Assembly: GCF_000092065.1 (NCBI RefSeq)
Contig: NC_009367.1
Location: 62,001 to 126,000 of the forward strand
Length of the DNA stretch: 64,000 bases
Reading direction: 5' to 3'
From: Ostreococcus lucimarinus CCE9901
Lineage: Eukaryota; Chlorophyta; Mamiellophyceae; Mamiellales; Bathycoccaceae
Each line of letters opens with the position of its first letter. Positions within the stretch are counted from its first letter, which is position 1. Under the pieces are notes generated by a model. The model worked only from the letters and a program-made list of their open reading frames with translations. It ran no database searches and was not told the origin of the DNA. Made by a program: the position numbers and the translations under genes. Below are positions 28,391 through 37,660 of the stretch, one piece after another.

Positions 28391-29629
28391 TCACTTCTTC
28401 GACGTGAACGGGTTGGAGAAAGAATTAAACGCGTTCTTCAGAGCGCTTGTATCGATGGTCGGCATCGCGAATCCGCTCGACGAAGCGCCGCCCGAAGGTT
28501 CTTCTGCTTCCTTTACTGTTACCGACGGCAACGTGAGCGCGCAATACGCCGCCTCTCGAGCGGCGATCAAAGCTTTGACTTCGTCCGCCTCTTGCTGATG
28601 ACGCACCACCACTTTTTCAAACGCCGATTTGGCGGCTAAATATTCCTTTTCAAACCGCATCAAATCGTCCCGCTTCTTCGACATCTTCGTCTCGATCTCG
28701 TGAATTTTCGATGGTTCGAGAACGGCGCCGTCGCTAGTCTTTGTGCCGACGACGAAAATTTCGAACTCAAACTTGCACTTGTCGAAAAAGTTGTCGCCGT
28801 ACACTCCGAACACGTGCTCTCCCGGCGATATGCTCACGCACTCCCTCGGCGTCCAATTATCGAGCGCGTGGAACATCGCCAAATCTCGCGATTCCAATTT
28901 GCTCATCTTTATCAACTCGAATGGTTCGTAGTTGTAACTCTTGTGCCCCGTGAAGTAAAATCCCGCGTGCGACCGCTTCGGCTTGACGGAATCAAACTTC
29001 GCGCTCACCTCTTGTAACGAAAGCTCCAGTCCCCCATCCCCGTTCGACGCGCGATCAAACTTTAAAAGCTTAAACTTATCCCCGCTCGGCGACGTCGCGC
29101 TCACCACCACCCCTCGCCTCACGTCTTCCTCGCTGAGCGCGCATCGAAACAATCGAATCTCTCCCTTTCTCGCGCTCTCGCTCAATTTACACCCCATCGT
29201 CGCGTCCACCACGCCGCCGGTCGTTTCTCCTCGTCGCACCGCCTCCAGCGCTTTCACCGGCACCGCCGTCTTGATGTTCACGCCCAACGAACTGATGACG
29301 CTCGCCACGAGCGTGTTCGCGAAGCCAACCTCGCTGATGTCGATCTCCGTCTCCAGCGCGTCGCGCGCGTCCTCGCCTTCGACGCCTCCGCTCGCATCGT
29401 ACGCCGCGCGTCGCTCGGCGTCGCCGAGGATCTTGTACGCCATCGCGACGCGCTTGAACGCGCGCGAATCACCGTCGTTCTTGTCGGGATGCGTCGCGAG
29501 CGCCATGCGTCGGTACGCGGATTTCACGCGCGCCGCGTCGATGGACGCGCGCTCGGCGGCGTCGAGACCGAGCGCGGCGTACGCATCGAACGGTGGGGTC
29601 GCGGCGGGGGCGTCGTCGGAGGGCGACAT
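28391..29629 (-). CDS. DnaJ protein of the ARG1/ARL (altered response to gravity) family
   Basis: 412 aa from the ATG at 29627-29629. A J-domain occupies ~12-82 with the HPDKN loop that stimulates Hsp70 ATPase. The middle matches Arabidopsis ARG1: an EIDIS segment, SLGVNIKTAVPVKALE, a block with KFKLLKFD, then AGFYFTGHKSY, and the very characteristic HVFGVYGDNFF (~285). A coiled coil (IETKMSKKRDDLMRFEKEYLAAK) lies near the C-terminus. ARG1 in plants acts in root gravity signalling with Hsp70 and actin; in a unicellular alga the role must be more basic. The last ~40 residues are Ser-rich and not conserved. Confidence 0.88.
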   Translation of the reverse strand: MSPSDDAPAATPPFDAYAALGLDAAERASIDAARVKSAYRRMALATHPDKNDGDSRAFKRVAMAYKILGDAERRAAYDASGGVEGEDARDALETEIDISEVGFANTLVASVISSLGVNIKTAVPVKALEAVRRGETTGGVVDATMGCKLSESARKGEIRLFRCALSEEDVRRGVVVSATSPSGDKFKLLKFDRASNGDGGLELSLQEVSAKFDSVKPKRSHAGFYFTGHKSYNYEPFELIKMSKLESRDLAMFHALDNWTPRECVSISPGEHVFGVYGDNFFDKCKFEFEIFVVGTKTSDGAVLEPSKIHEIETKMSKKRDDLMRFEKEYLAAKSAFEKVVVRHQQEADEVKALIAAREAAYCALTLPSVTVKEAEEPSGGASSSGFAMPTIDTSALKNAFNSFSNPFTSKK

Positions 29630-29699
29630 CGCGGACGCGGCGACGAGTGCGGCGCGCGCGCGGGCGCGGGCGCGGGGCTACGGGTCGTATGGTATAACA

Positions 29700-30554
29700 T
29701 CAATTCTCGCGCGACGCGACGACGTGTCGCTTCTGGTCTTGTTTCTCGCGAATGAACTCGCGAATATCTTTCCCAGTGCCTAATTTCACGACGACGCCGT
29801 CCTCCATGTACGCCGCGCCGTCCGCGAACTCTAACTCTTCTAACCGGTGCGTCACCCAAAGCGCGGTGACGCGACCGTCGCTCTCGTCCACGGCGCGGCG
29901 CACCGCCTCTATCACCCCTCGCTGATCGGCCTCGTCTAAAAATGTCGTCAACTCGTCTAACAGCAACAGCTCGGGCTCCTCCACGAGCGCGCCCGCGATG
30001 GCGACGCGTTGTTTCTGCCCCCCGCTCAGCGTCGCCACCTGTCGCTCAAACGCGTCGTCGTCCGTTAAATTCACCGTTCGCAGCGCTCGCACGACGCGTT
30101 CGCGGACGTCGTCTTCGCTCAGAGTGTGATCATTGCCCAATCCAAACCCGACGTCCGCGCCGACGGTCGGCATGATGACTTGATGATCGGGATTTTGAAA
30201 CACGAACGCCTTGCGCTCGGGCGCCTCGAGCGCGCCCGCGTCCGTCTTCACCAGTCCCGCCAGCGCTCGCAGCAGCGTGCTCTTACCGCACCCGTTCGGG
30301 CCGAGCAGCATGAACAACGTGCCTCGAGGCACGCGCAGGGACGCGCCGCGGAGCGCGCGGACGACGCCGTCGGCGTCACCGCGCGGAAACGTGACGCAGG
30401 CTTGGTTCACGTCGACGCCCCACGGCGACGCCGACGACGACGCCGACGACGCGCGCGGGATCGCGACGACGCGGGCGCGACGTCGAGGATGTCGTCGTCG
30501 CGACGTGGACGACGCGCGCGGTCGAGCGGACGCGGACGACGCCGCGGCGCGCAT
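29700..30554 (-). CDS. Plastid-type ABC transporter ATPase (CbiO/ECF-like, plant ABCI10/ABCI11 type)
   Basis: 284 aa from the ATG at 30552-30554; an upstream extension overlaps TAF6 and was rejected. The first ~45 residues are Ala/Ser/Arg-rich, like a transit peptide. The ATPase has Walker A GPNGCGKST, Q-loop FQNPDHQV, signature LSGGQKQR, Walker B LLLLDE and H-loop VTHR. The PDHQ Q-loop is typical of energy-coupling (ECF) CbiO-type ATPases. Plants have plastid ABCI10, 11 and 12 forming an ECF-like module; this is most like the soluble ATPase subunits. The transported substrate is unknown. Confidence 0.87.
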   Translation of the reverse strand: MRAAASSASARPRASSTSRRRHPRRRARVVAIPRASSASSSASPWGVDVNQACVTFPRGDADGVVRALRGASLRVPRGTLFMLLGPNGCGKSTLLRALAGLVKTDAGALEAPERKAFVFQNPDHQVIMPTVGADVGFGLGNDHTLSEDDVRERVVRALRTVNLTDDDAFERQVATLSGGQKQRVAIAGALVEEPELLLLDELTTFLDEADQRGVIEAVRRAVDESDGRVTALWVTHRLEELEFADGAAYMEDGVVVKLGTGKDIREFIREKQDQKRHVVASREN

Positions 30555-30660
30555 CGGCGCGGAGGCGGCGTGTGCGGCGCGCGGCGGCGAGGAGGCGAGG
30601 CGAACGCGTCGATTTAAAAGTCTACCGAGACGCACTGCTATCGATACCGGGCGAGTGTCA

Positions 30661-32446
30661 TCACACGTGCGTCTCCGAAGCCGCGATGTTCGGGGCGTGC
30701 GCGCTGGCGACGTCGCCCAGGGCGTCGGTGTCGTCGTCTGGGGTCGAGCCGCGGCGAGCGCGACGGCTTCGCACGAGCGCGGGCGCCTTGGGGACGACGG
30801 CGGATTTCGCCGCGGGTTCAGCCTTCTTGGCGGCGTCTTTGCCTGATTTCGACGCACGTTTCGTCGGTGACGCGGGCTCGGTGACTTCGTCGCCGTCGGC
30901 GGTGTCTTTTTCGAATCTATCGCCATCTTGGGTTCTGTGCCAACGCATGAGTTGGTCGGCGAGACGGGATTCGCGAGCGCGGTCTTCGGCGACGCCGACT
31001 TCGTCTTGAACGCACGCGCCGACGGCGTCTTGTAAGGCGCCCATGACGCGCTGAGCGTCGCTATGACGAATCACCGCGAGCTTAGCTTTGGCGATCGCGG
31101 TGTTTCGCTCTTCATCGCTCATTTTTTCGAGCGAGCTCGGGTCGTTCGGCGTCGGCGGTTCGAGCAACGGCTCGAGCGTGTTCAAGTACGAGCGCAAGTT
31201 GGGCATCACCGTCTCTCGCACGACCTTGGGACCGAGAGCGTGCAAGCCTCGAATCGCGCCGTAGTGCGTGGTCATTGGTTTGGTATCCAATAACGCCCGC
31301 AACAACGTGCGCGTGATCCTAGGTCGAATGCTTGGATAGGCGTCGCCGAACTTGCCGCAAATGAACGCCATGGTGTACGCCGCGTCGTCTCGCAGCGACC
31401 AGTGGTCTTCGTCCAAATTTTGACATAAACGCTTCGCCACCACGCACGTCACCACGCTCGGCATGAGCTGGTGTAAATACAGCTCCACGTTTATGTCGGG
31501 GTTGGAAATTAACGCCCGAATCATCTGAATCAACACTCGCAACCGCGGCAAATCCCTCAGGTTTTGCGTCGTCTCCTCGGTGATGAACTGCGTAAAGTAA
31601 GGCATCAAATTGTGCAGACCGACGTCCGCGCTCAGCGATCGCAGCGCGGTGGAGAGCAATTCAACTTCACGGTCGCTCGCATCGGCGCGTCCAGCCTGTC
31701 GAATCAGCGCCGTGACCTTGTCGAAATAAAACTGCAATTCCCGGCTCAGCGTGTGCGACACCACGGGTAACAATCCTCCCGCGTCCGGATCCCCACCATT
31801 CTCTTTCGCCCCCATCGCTCGCGGCCGCGGCCGTTTCATCCCACGCGGAGGTTCGATCGCCACCGGTTCCGCCGCGGGCACCATCGGGTTCTCTGGAATC
31901 ATCGGCTGCACTCCCTCCACCGCCAACCAGTGCGGCACCAAGTTCACCTCGATCGGCGGTCTCGGCAACTTCCTCGTCAGCAATTCCCGCATGTCGATCT
32001 CTCGGTCCTCCACGTAAAACACATCCGGATCCTCGCGCGTCTGTTTATATTCATAATCGCTCGTTCCCGCCCCGAATCCATACAGCGGTTCGCAATTTCT
32101 CAATCGCAGCGCCGCGTTGACGTCCTGCGCGCGTTCGATCGACGTCGTCGTCGTCCGATTCGTCAGTCCGTCGTCCATCGGTCCATCCCGCGTCGATCGC
32201 GCGCGCGTCTCGTCATCGTCGTCGTTCGCATCGCGTCTTCGCGCGCGTCTTCGCGCGCACCTCGGCCGAGAGCGTCGTTCGTTTCGACGCCCGCATGCAT
32301 TTCATCGCGTCTTGAAACACCTGTCGCAGCCGGTACTCGCAATCGCTCGCCAGCGCGCGCGCGGCGTCGGCGTCCACGGGCGGCGCGCCGATCGTCGCCG
32401 CGATCGCGCGCACGGAATCGACGTGCACGCGGCTCGGCGCGCTCAT
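30661..32446 (-). CDS. TAF6: TAF6, TFIID/SAGA histone-fold subunit (one intron)
   Basis: 549 aa from exon 1 (32261-32446) and exon 2 (30661-32124). Exon 1 codes the histone fold start (MSAPSRVHVDSVRAIA..., then YRLRQVFQDAMKCM, KRTTLSAE). Splicing in phase 0 joins it to DVNAALRLRNCEPLYGF, restoring the TAF6 block. Next come YVEDREIDMRELL, LVPHWLAVEGVQPMIPENP, and HEAT-like repeats (~190-440). TAF6 pairs with TAF9 and is a core of TFIID. The tail is Lys/Ala/Pro-rich. Exon 2 alone would lack the histone fold. It is divergent from the PhyH-like gene across 86 bp. Confidence 0.95.
32125..32260 (-). other. Intron in TAF6
   Basis: 136 nt, donor GTGCGCGC, acceptor GCGCAG, branch-like ACTGAC (complement of 32162-32167). 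It is phase 0 and placed by exact restoration of the conserved TAF6 sequence. Confidence 0.92.
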
Positions 32447-32532
32447 CGTCGACGATCGATTCGATTCGCGGCGCGATGTGACGCGCACTCGTCGTGGTTT
32501 TCGCGACACAGCGCGACGCGGCGGCGCGCGGG

Positions 32533-33723
32533 ATGGGCGCGCGAGACGCGGCGTCGCCCGTGCGCTCGCTCGACGTCGCGCGCGCGCGCGCGACGTGGAC
32601 GGCGCTGGACGAGGCGATTCGAGGCGACGCCGGCGCGTGGACGTTCGACGACGACGACGACGACGCGCGCGCGACGACGAGCGGACGCGAAGAGCGCGAC
32701 GCCGGTGATGCGATTCGCGCGCTCGGGTACGCGATCGTGCCGCGATGCGCGAACCGAGCGCTGGCGAGGCGAGTGGCGACGCTCGCGCGCGGGTTGGCGG
32801 CGCGAGGCCTGGATCCGACGTACGTTTTCGTGTACGAGGACGCGTGGACGCTGTTGCGAACGATAGAAACGGCGTGCAAAAGTCGAGGATGCTTTGGTGG
32901 GTTAATCATGAATTACGACGTGCTGGCGTGGTGCGTGGATCCGGTGAGCGATGGGGAGGCGACGACGGCGTTTTGTCCGCACCGGGATCGACAGCCGGAC
33001 GACTCGCCGGGATCGTTTTCGGAGAATGGGGACGCGAAGTACGCCACAGCGTGGGTCGCGTTGGCGAATGATGCGACGCCGGAGAATTCGTGTTTGTACT
33101 GCGTGCCGAGACCGCACGATCCGGGTTATTACGACGGCGATGATGACGACGCGAACGCGAAGGATCCCTTGAGCGTGGCCTTGGACTCAAAAAAAGCGTT
33201 TCAATACGTTCGCGCGTTGCCGTGTAAAGCGGGCGATGGCGTGGTTTTCACCCATCGGTTGATACATTGGGGATCGATAGGCGAGGGGCGCGAGGACAGG
33301 CCGAGGATTAACATCAGTTTTGGATTCGCCTGCGAAAGCTTTGAACCGGCGTACCTGACGAGTCGCTCGCGCGTGCCCAGTTTCGACGAACGACTTGCCC
33401 TCGTCGCAGGGCAGTTGATATGCTATCACGAAAGGTTTCCACCGAACGCGAAAGAACTTGGTGTGTTGAAGAAGCTATTCGACGGCATGAAGTCGAGCTT
33501 CGACGACGCGTACGTTCGAAAGGTGAATAAAGAATTCGCAAACGCCGCGCTGCGCGGCGAGAACGACGACGAGGTCGAAGAAGACGCGCTCGACGCCATG
33601 CTCGACGCCGCCGATGATTTTGACGACGATTTTGATGATTTTGAAGATGGCGTCGAAGGTGATGCGTACGGACGAGTCGCCGACGGAGATGACGCTCTGG
33701 CGAAACGATCGAAAAGGAAGTGA
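32533..33723 (+). CDS. PhyH-like Fe(II)/2-oxoglutarate dioxygenase
   Basis: 396 aa from the ATG at 32533. The jelly-roll core keeps the facial triad: H and D in CPHRDRQ (~150-152) and the distal H in THRLIHWGS (~240), followed by the 2-oxoglutarate-binding Arg in RPRINISFGF. A YFVFVYEDAWTLL-like block precedes it. The C-terminus is strongly acidic with poly-Asp and ends in a basic KRSKRK, possibly nuclear. PhyH relatives hydroxylate acyl-CoA, small molecules or proteins; the substrate is not predictable here. The family call rests on the metal and co-substrate residues and overall length. Confidence 0.75.
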   Translation: MGARDAASPVRSLDVARARATWTALDEAIRGDAGAWTFDDDDDDARATTSGREERDAGDAIRALGYAIVPRCANRALARRVATLARGLAARGLDPTYVFVYEDAWTLLRTIETACKSRGCFGGLIMNYDVLAWCVDPVSDGEATTAFCPHRDRQPDDSPGSFSENGDAKYATAWVALANDATPENSCLYCVPRPHDPGYYDGDDDDANAKDPLSVALDSKKAFQYVRALPCKAGDGVVFTHRLIHWGSIGEGREDRPRINISFGFACESFEPAYLTSRSRVPSFDERLALVAGQLICYHERFPPNAKELGVLKKLFDGMKSSFDDAYVRKVNKEFANAALRGENDDEVEEDALDAMLDAADDFDDDFDDFEDGVEGDAYGRVADGDDALAKRSKRK

Positions 33724-34124
33724 TAGTCGATTGAGAGGACGAGCGTGTGTTGGATAGCGCGTGTAATGAATAGATTTCGGCGTCTTTGTAACTGTGAAAT
33801 TATTACAACGACGCGTGTCACACTTGACTGTGGGAGTGTCACGTCTACGCGAGACGCAAAACGAGGTCTTGAATTGATTGATGCGCGTCGAAAAACAACG
33901 CAAAGGGCTTTTCGTCGACGCCCGAAGGCGTCAGTGGAAAGCTCGTCTGAACGGATGAACTTGGTTTGAAAATGTCGGCTTTTAAAACTCGCCTCATCTT
34001 CTCCATCCGATTGCGGGCAGCGCTCGAACCAGTCTGGTTCGACGTCTCGCCCAAAGGGTGCGTCGACGCGAAAGCGTTCGCGCCGACTCGTCTTGGTTTG
34101 TTGTACAACAGAAAGAATTTGTTT
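33724..34124. other. Convergent intergenic region with two hairpins
   Basis: 401 bp between convergent stops, less GC-rich than the genes. It has a 6-bp-stem CGAA tetraloop hairpin at 33917-33932 and an 8-bp-stem, 3-nt-loop hairpin at 34024-34042 (TCGAACCA and TGGTTCGA). A minus-strand open frame from 34177 to 33845 and a plus-strand one from 33972 overlap here; neither resembles a family I know. The hairpin is not a tRNA T-arm. Confidence 0.45.
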
Positions 34125-35150
34125 TCACACTCGACCGGCGTTGAGCTTGGCCATGAGCGTCTGAAAACTACCACCACTAGTCTCCGGCGCCGTCGGGTAA
34201 GGAGGCGCGACGGGAAACGGCTGAGCGGGTTGGGGTTGCACTCCGAAGAGCGTATTGAGTTTTTGCTGCACGCCTTGCGGCGGCGGCGGCGCCGCGTAAT
34301 GAGACGGCGCCATCATCGGCGGTGGCGACGGATGCGCGTCACCGTTGGCGCTGTTCAAAATGTTGTTGAACAACGCGTGTCCCTTGGCTTGCTGCGGCGC
34401 GGCCGCAGGCTTCACCCCGAGTAAGTTTTTCAATCCCGCCGCGCTCGCTTGAGGGCGCGGCGTCGCGACGTCCAGTCGCGGCGGAGCGCTCGAAGACGCC
34501 ACGCGCGGCGAGTTGGTCGGCGCTATATCTTTCAAAAACGATGGCATCGGTAACTGATCCGCCGCCGGCGCGTTTTGAAAAGACGCCTGCGCCCAACGTT
34601 CGTCGTTCGTCGCGGTTTTCACCTTGCCCTTCGACTTCTTCCCGCTTCCATCCGCCGCCAACACCGCGGCTTGCTGCTCCGGCGTCAGCGCCGGCTGTTG
34701 AGGTTCACACACTTGATTCGCTCGCACTCTCGGATCGATTAAACCCACCGTTTTCGGCGCCGGCACCGCTTTCGGTTTCGGTCTCCGTTCCTTCGTCTTC
34801 GCCTTCGTCGGCTCCTCGTTCCCGCGAACCTTCGGCGTCGGCACCGCCGTCATCTTCCTCTCCCTCGGCTTCGCCTCGACCTCGACGTTCGTCTCGCGCA
34901 CCACCGCATCGACCGCGCTCGTCCCGTCCTCGAAATCAAACGGCACCAACTCTCGCTCGAACGATCGCTTCGCCTTGACCACGTCGCCGTCCTTCTCGAA
35001 CCCTCGCGTCGTCCCCTCGCCCCTTCCCGCGCCCCCCCTCGTCGCCGGATTCGCGCTCGCCGCGATCAGCGCCGCGATCATGTCCTCCCCCTCTCCCGCG
35101 AACGTCCCATCGACGTCGATCGTCCGCGCGCGTCCCTCCGCGCCCGTCAT
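34125..35150 (-). CDS. Low-complexity protein with PNRC-like motif
   Basis: 341 aa from the ATG at 35148-35150. Mostly disordered, Pro/Ala/Lys-rich. One striking motif, WAQASFQNAPAADQLPMPSF (~residues 192-211), matches the PNRC signature (aromatic, then F...SP.P..LP.PSF) carried by proline-rich nuclear receptor coactivators, which in animals and yeast tether decapping and NMD factors to DCP1. Nearby repeated short blocks GLKNLLGVKP, ALFNNILNS, KLNTLFGVQP and FQTLMAKLN each follow a hydrophobic L..LL/LF pattern, like peptide ligands. An mRNA decay scaffold is a reasonable inference. The rest is not conserved in any way I can see. Confidence 0.6.
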   Translation of the reverse strand: MTGAEGRARTIDVDGTFAGEGEDMIAALIAASANPATRGGAGRGEGTTRGFEKDGDVVKAKRSFERELVPFDFEDGTSAVDAVVRETNVEVEAKPRERKMTAVPTPKVRGNEEPTKAKTKERRPKPKAVPAPKTVGLIDPRVRANQVCEPQQPALTPEQQAAVLAADGSGKKSKGKVKTATNDERWAQASFQNAPAADQLPMPSFLKDIAPTNSPRVASSSAPPRLDVATPRPQASAAGLKNLLGVKPAAAPQQAKGHALFNNILNSANGDAHPSPPPMMAPSHYAAPPPPQGVQQKLNTLFGVQPQPAQPFPVAPPYPTAPETSGGSFQTLMAKLNAGRV

Positions 35151-35501
35151 CGTCGCCGCGCGAATCGCGATCGATTCGCACGATTCTCGCGTCCTCTCCG
35201 CCTCGGGTCGCGTCGTACGCCTCGCGCGTCGCGTCGACCGCGCGCGGCGTCGCCGTCTCGCCCTCGCGCGTCGCCTCGCGCGCGCGCGTTCGTCGCGTCG
35301 GTCGCGCCGCGCGTCCAGATCTGACGCCGCGGTGCCGTCGCGCCTCGATCGTCCCGCGGGTTCGCGCGCGTCGCGTCGAACCTCGCGTCGAGGTTCGATC
35401 GCGATCGTCGATCGACGCGCCGTCGATGGATTAAAAACTTGATTTCGGCGTTCGCGTCGCGCGCGGACGGCGCACTCGCGCGCGCGGCGCGCCGACGCGC
35501 C
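35151..35501. promoter_or_regulatory. Divergent promoter between PNRC-motif and cyclophilin genes
   Basis: 351 bp, almost all CGCG/CGTCG-rich, with a short AT-richer patch (ATTAAAAACTTGATTT) at about 35431-35446, 55 bp before the cyclophilin ATG. No gene or defined element is seen. Confidence 0.35.
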
Positions 35502-36257
35502 ATGCGCGCGCGGCGCGCGACGGCGCCGACGACGGCGCTGACGACGGCGCTCGCGCTCGCGTCGCTCGCGTCGCGCGCCGTCGCGTCGAGCGCGCGCTTC
35601 GGGCGCGAACGACTCGTGATGCAGACGACGCTGGGCGACGTGACGCTGGCGCTGTACGATCACGACGACGCCGCGCGCGCGACGGCGGCGCACGTGCTCG
35701 AGGCGTTTGAGCTGGGACTGTACGACACGAATCACTTCTTTCGCGTGGACGCGGGATTCGTGGCGCAGATCGCGGATTGCGCGGGGGGGCGACGCGCGGC
35801 GATGAGCGAGCGGCAGCGCGAGCTCGCGACGAGGACGGTGCGAGGAGAATTCGACGCGTCGGTGAAACACGCGCGAGGGAAGCTGTCGATGGCGAGGTGG
35901 AGCGATCCGGACAGCGCGACGAGCAGCTTTAGCGTGATGTTGGGGACGGCGCCGCACCTGGACGGGGAGTACGCGGTGTTCGGCGAGATGGTGGAGGGCG
36001 AGGAGACTTTGCGGAAGATCGAAGCGGTGGAAACGACGAAGAGTGGGATATTCGTGATGCCGAAGGAGAGGATTGAGATTTTATCGACGTATGTACTGCG
36101 CGAGGGCGCGAATTCGGGGGAAGAGGGCGAACGCGCGTCGACGACGACGACGGGCTCGGCGGGCGACGCGGAAGAGCTGCGCGAGTGTCGCGTTCGGGCG
36201 GATTCTCTGGCGAAGGAATTGCACGAAATTCGCGAGAGACGACTTCCCGGAAATTGA
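35502..36257 (+). CDS. Secreted cyclophilin-type peptidyl-prolyl isomerase (CYP23-like)
   Basis: 251 aa from the ATG at 35502. A signal peptide (TTALTTALALASLASRAVA) leads to the secretory pathway. The domain (~37-195) begins VMQTTLGDVTLALYD and has NHFFRVDAGFVAQIADC, with the catalytic Arg of FxR kept but the usual QGGD changed to QIAD. SFSVMLGTAPHLDGEYAVFGEM and GIFVMPKERIEILSTY match the plant CYP23 type. A C-terminal charged helix (CRVRADSLAKELHEIRERR) is also seen in plant members. It would assist folding in the ER or outside the cell. Confidence 0.87.
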   Translation: MRARRATAPTTALTTALALASLASRAVASSARFGRERLVMQTTLGDVTLALYDHDDAARATAAHVLEAFELGLYDTNHFFRVDAGFVAQIADCAGGRRAAMSERQRELATRTVRGEFDASVKHARGKLSMARWSDPDSATSSFSVMLGTAPHLDGEYAVFGEMVEGEETLRKIEAVETTKSGIFVMPKERIEILSTYVLREGANSGEEGERASTTTTGSAGDAEELRECRVRADSLAKELHEIRERRLPGN

Positions 36258-36300
36258 TCTAGATTGTTACACTATTTGTACCCAAAGACTCGACTAAGCG

Positions 36301-37635
36301 CTACTTCCAGACGCCCGTCAGCGCGTGGCGCGCGACGAAGGCGAACGCGCACGAAAGAAACTGAAACGCCAACAGACGCGCGCACAAGACGCGCTCGGTG
36401 CAAGGACCGAAGAGGCGCAAGAATAAAGTCACGAGATTCATGTTGTATCTCGTCTCTGTCGCCATCGATGGATGCAAAAGCCCCGTCTTGGGATCGAAAA
36501 TGGGCAGACGGTGACGCGGACAGTGCACGATCTTGAAGAGCTGCGGCGTGCTGTACACAAAGTTGAGCACTTGTGGAAGAAAGAACAACAGCAACGTTTC
36601 GCTGAAGTGCCCGAGCGTGCCCACGACGCCGAGCGTCATACCCGCGAAGTACGTGTACGTGTCTCCGACGAATATTTTCGACGGATACCAATTGTGCCGC
36701 AACAACGCCAGCGTCGTGGCGAAGAATGGCAGCGTCAAAAAAATGCTAAACAAGTGCGCGCCGGCGGTCACCGGCTCCGTGGACGGATCGTTCGCTAACG
36801 ACAACACGTTGAGTAACAAAATCGCACCGGCGATGATCAACGATTGCCCCGCCTCGAGCCCGTTCAATCCGGCGTGGATGTTGATCGAGTTGGAGCAAAA
36901 CACCACCAAAAGCCACATGTAGCACAGATACAGCGGCCCGACGTCGATCGATCGAACGCCCGCCGGTAACTCTAGCAACGCGCGAACGGGCGATGGTATG
37001 AGCACCGTCGTACCACCGCTGTAGGACAACAAAAGCGGCAGCGCCGCGAATCCCGGCATGACAATCTTCACTCGCCAAGGCAAATCCAGCACGTCGTCCA
37101 CGAAGCCCAAGAAGATCATAAATCCGACGCACGCCAACGCGCTGTTCTGCTCGAGCGCCCACGCGTTCGTCCCGCTCGCGCTCTGCCCGAACCACCATCG
37201 AATACCCCTCTGGCACAACTGCTGCATCGTCAGCGCCACCGCGTACGCGCATCCGGCCGCTAACCCCCCGCTCTCCGGCACGCGTCGCTCGCCGAGCGCC
37301 GTTCCTTTTTTATTCAAGTCGTACCCGCTCATATTCCTCGCCAGCGTCTTCGCCCCGACCGTCGGCAGCAATCGCATCGTCAACGCGTACGCTCCCCACG
37401 ACACGATCGCCGCGCTCGCGACGCACGCGCGCGCGCCCGCGTCGCTCGCTCGCGCCGCGCTCGCCGCCGCCGCCGCCGCCGGCGCCGACGCCAGCGCCCC
37501 CAGCGCGCGCGCGTCCGCGTCCCGCCTCGCGTCCCACGTCCCGCCCGCATCGCTCTCGCGCGCCCGCGACTTCTTCCGCGTCGTCTTCGCGCCTCCGCGT
37601 CCATCGTCGCGCGCGCGTCGCGTCGTCGTCGTCAT
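36301..37635 (-). CDS. ALG7: UDP-GlcNAc:dolichyl-phosphate GlcNAc-1-phosphotransferase
   Basis: 444 aa from the ATG at 37633-37635, the only Met before the first helix. This ER enzyme (ALG7/DPAGT1, tunicamycin target) makes GlcNAc-PP-dolichol, the first step of N-glycan precursor synthesis. Conserved blocks are GYDLNKKG, RVPESGGLAAG, LGFVDDVLDLPWRVK (the DDxxD-like catalytic loop), NSINIHAGLNGLEAGQ (nucleotide/GlcNAc site), and VGDTYTYFAGM. About ten helices. A ~65-residue Arg/Ala-rich N-terminal extension is unusual for the family. The ATG lies 25 bp after the PET117 stop on the same strand. Confidence 0.95.
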   Translation of the reverse strand: MTTTTRRARDDGRGGAKTTRKKSRARESDAGGTWDARRDADARALGALASAPAAAAAASAARASDAGARACVASAAIVSWGAYALTMRLLPTVGAKTLARNMSGYDLNKKGTALGERRVPESGGLAAGCAYAVALTMQQLCQRGIRWWFGQSASGTNAWALEQNSALACVGFMIFLGFVDDVLDLPWRVKIVMPGFAALPLLLSYSGGTTVLIPSPVRALLELPAGVRSIDVGPLYLCYMWLLVVFCSNSINIHAGLNGLEAGQSLIIAGAILLLNVLSLANDPSTEPVTAGAHLFSIFLTLPFFATTLALLRHNWYPSKIFVGDTYTYFAGMTLGVVGTLGHFSETLLLFFLPQVLNFVYSTPQLFKIVHCPRHRLPIFDPKTGLLHPSMATETRYNMNLVTLFLRLFGPCTERVLCARLLAFQFLSCAFAFVARHALTGVWK

Positions 37636-37660
37636 CGTCGTCGTCCAATCGCGTCGTCGA

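Noticed and set aside
34024-34042. Possible tRNA because of GGTTCGA
   Set aside because: The flanks pair with each other as a simple hairpin and do not form a T-arm or any cloverleaf.
35151-35957. Long N-terminal extension of the PNRC-motif protein
   Set aside because: It is very Arg-rich and runs antisense through the cyclophilin start; the ATG at 35150 gives a normal divergent gap.
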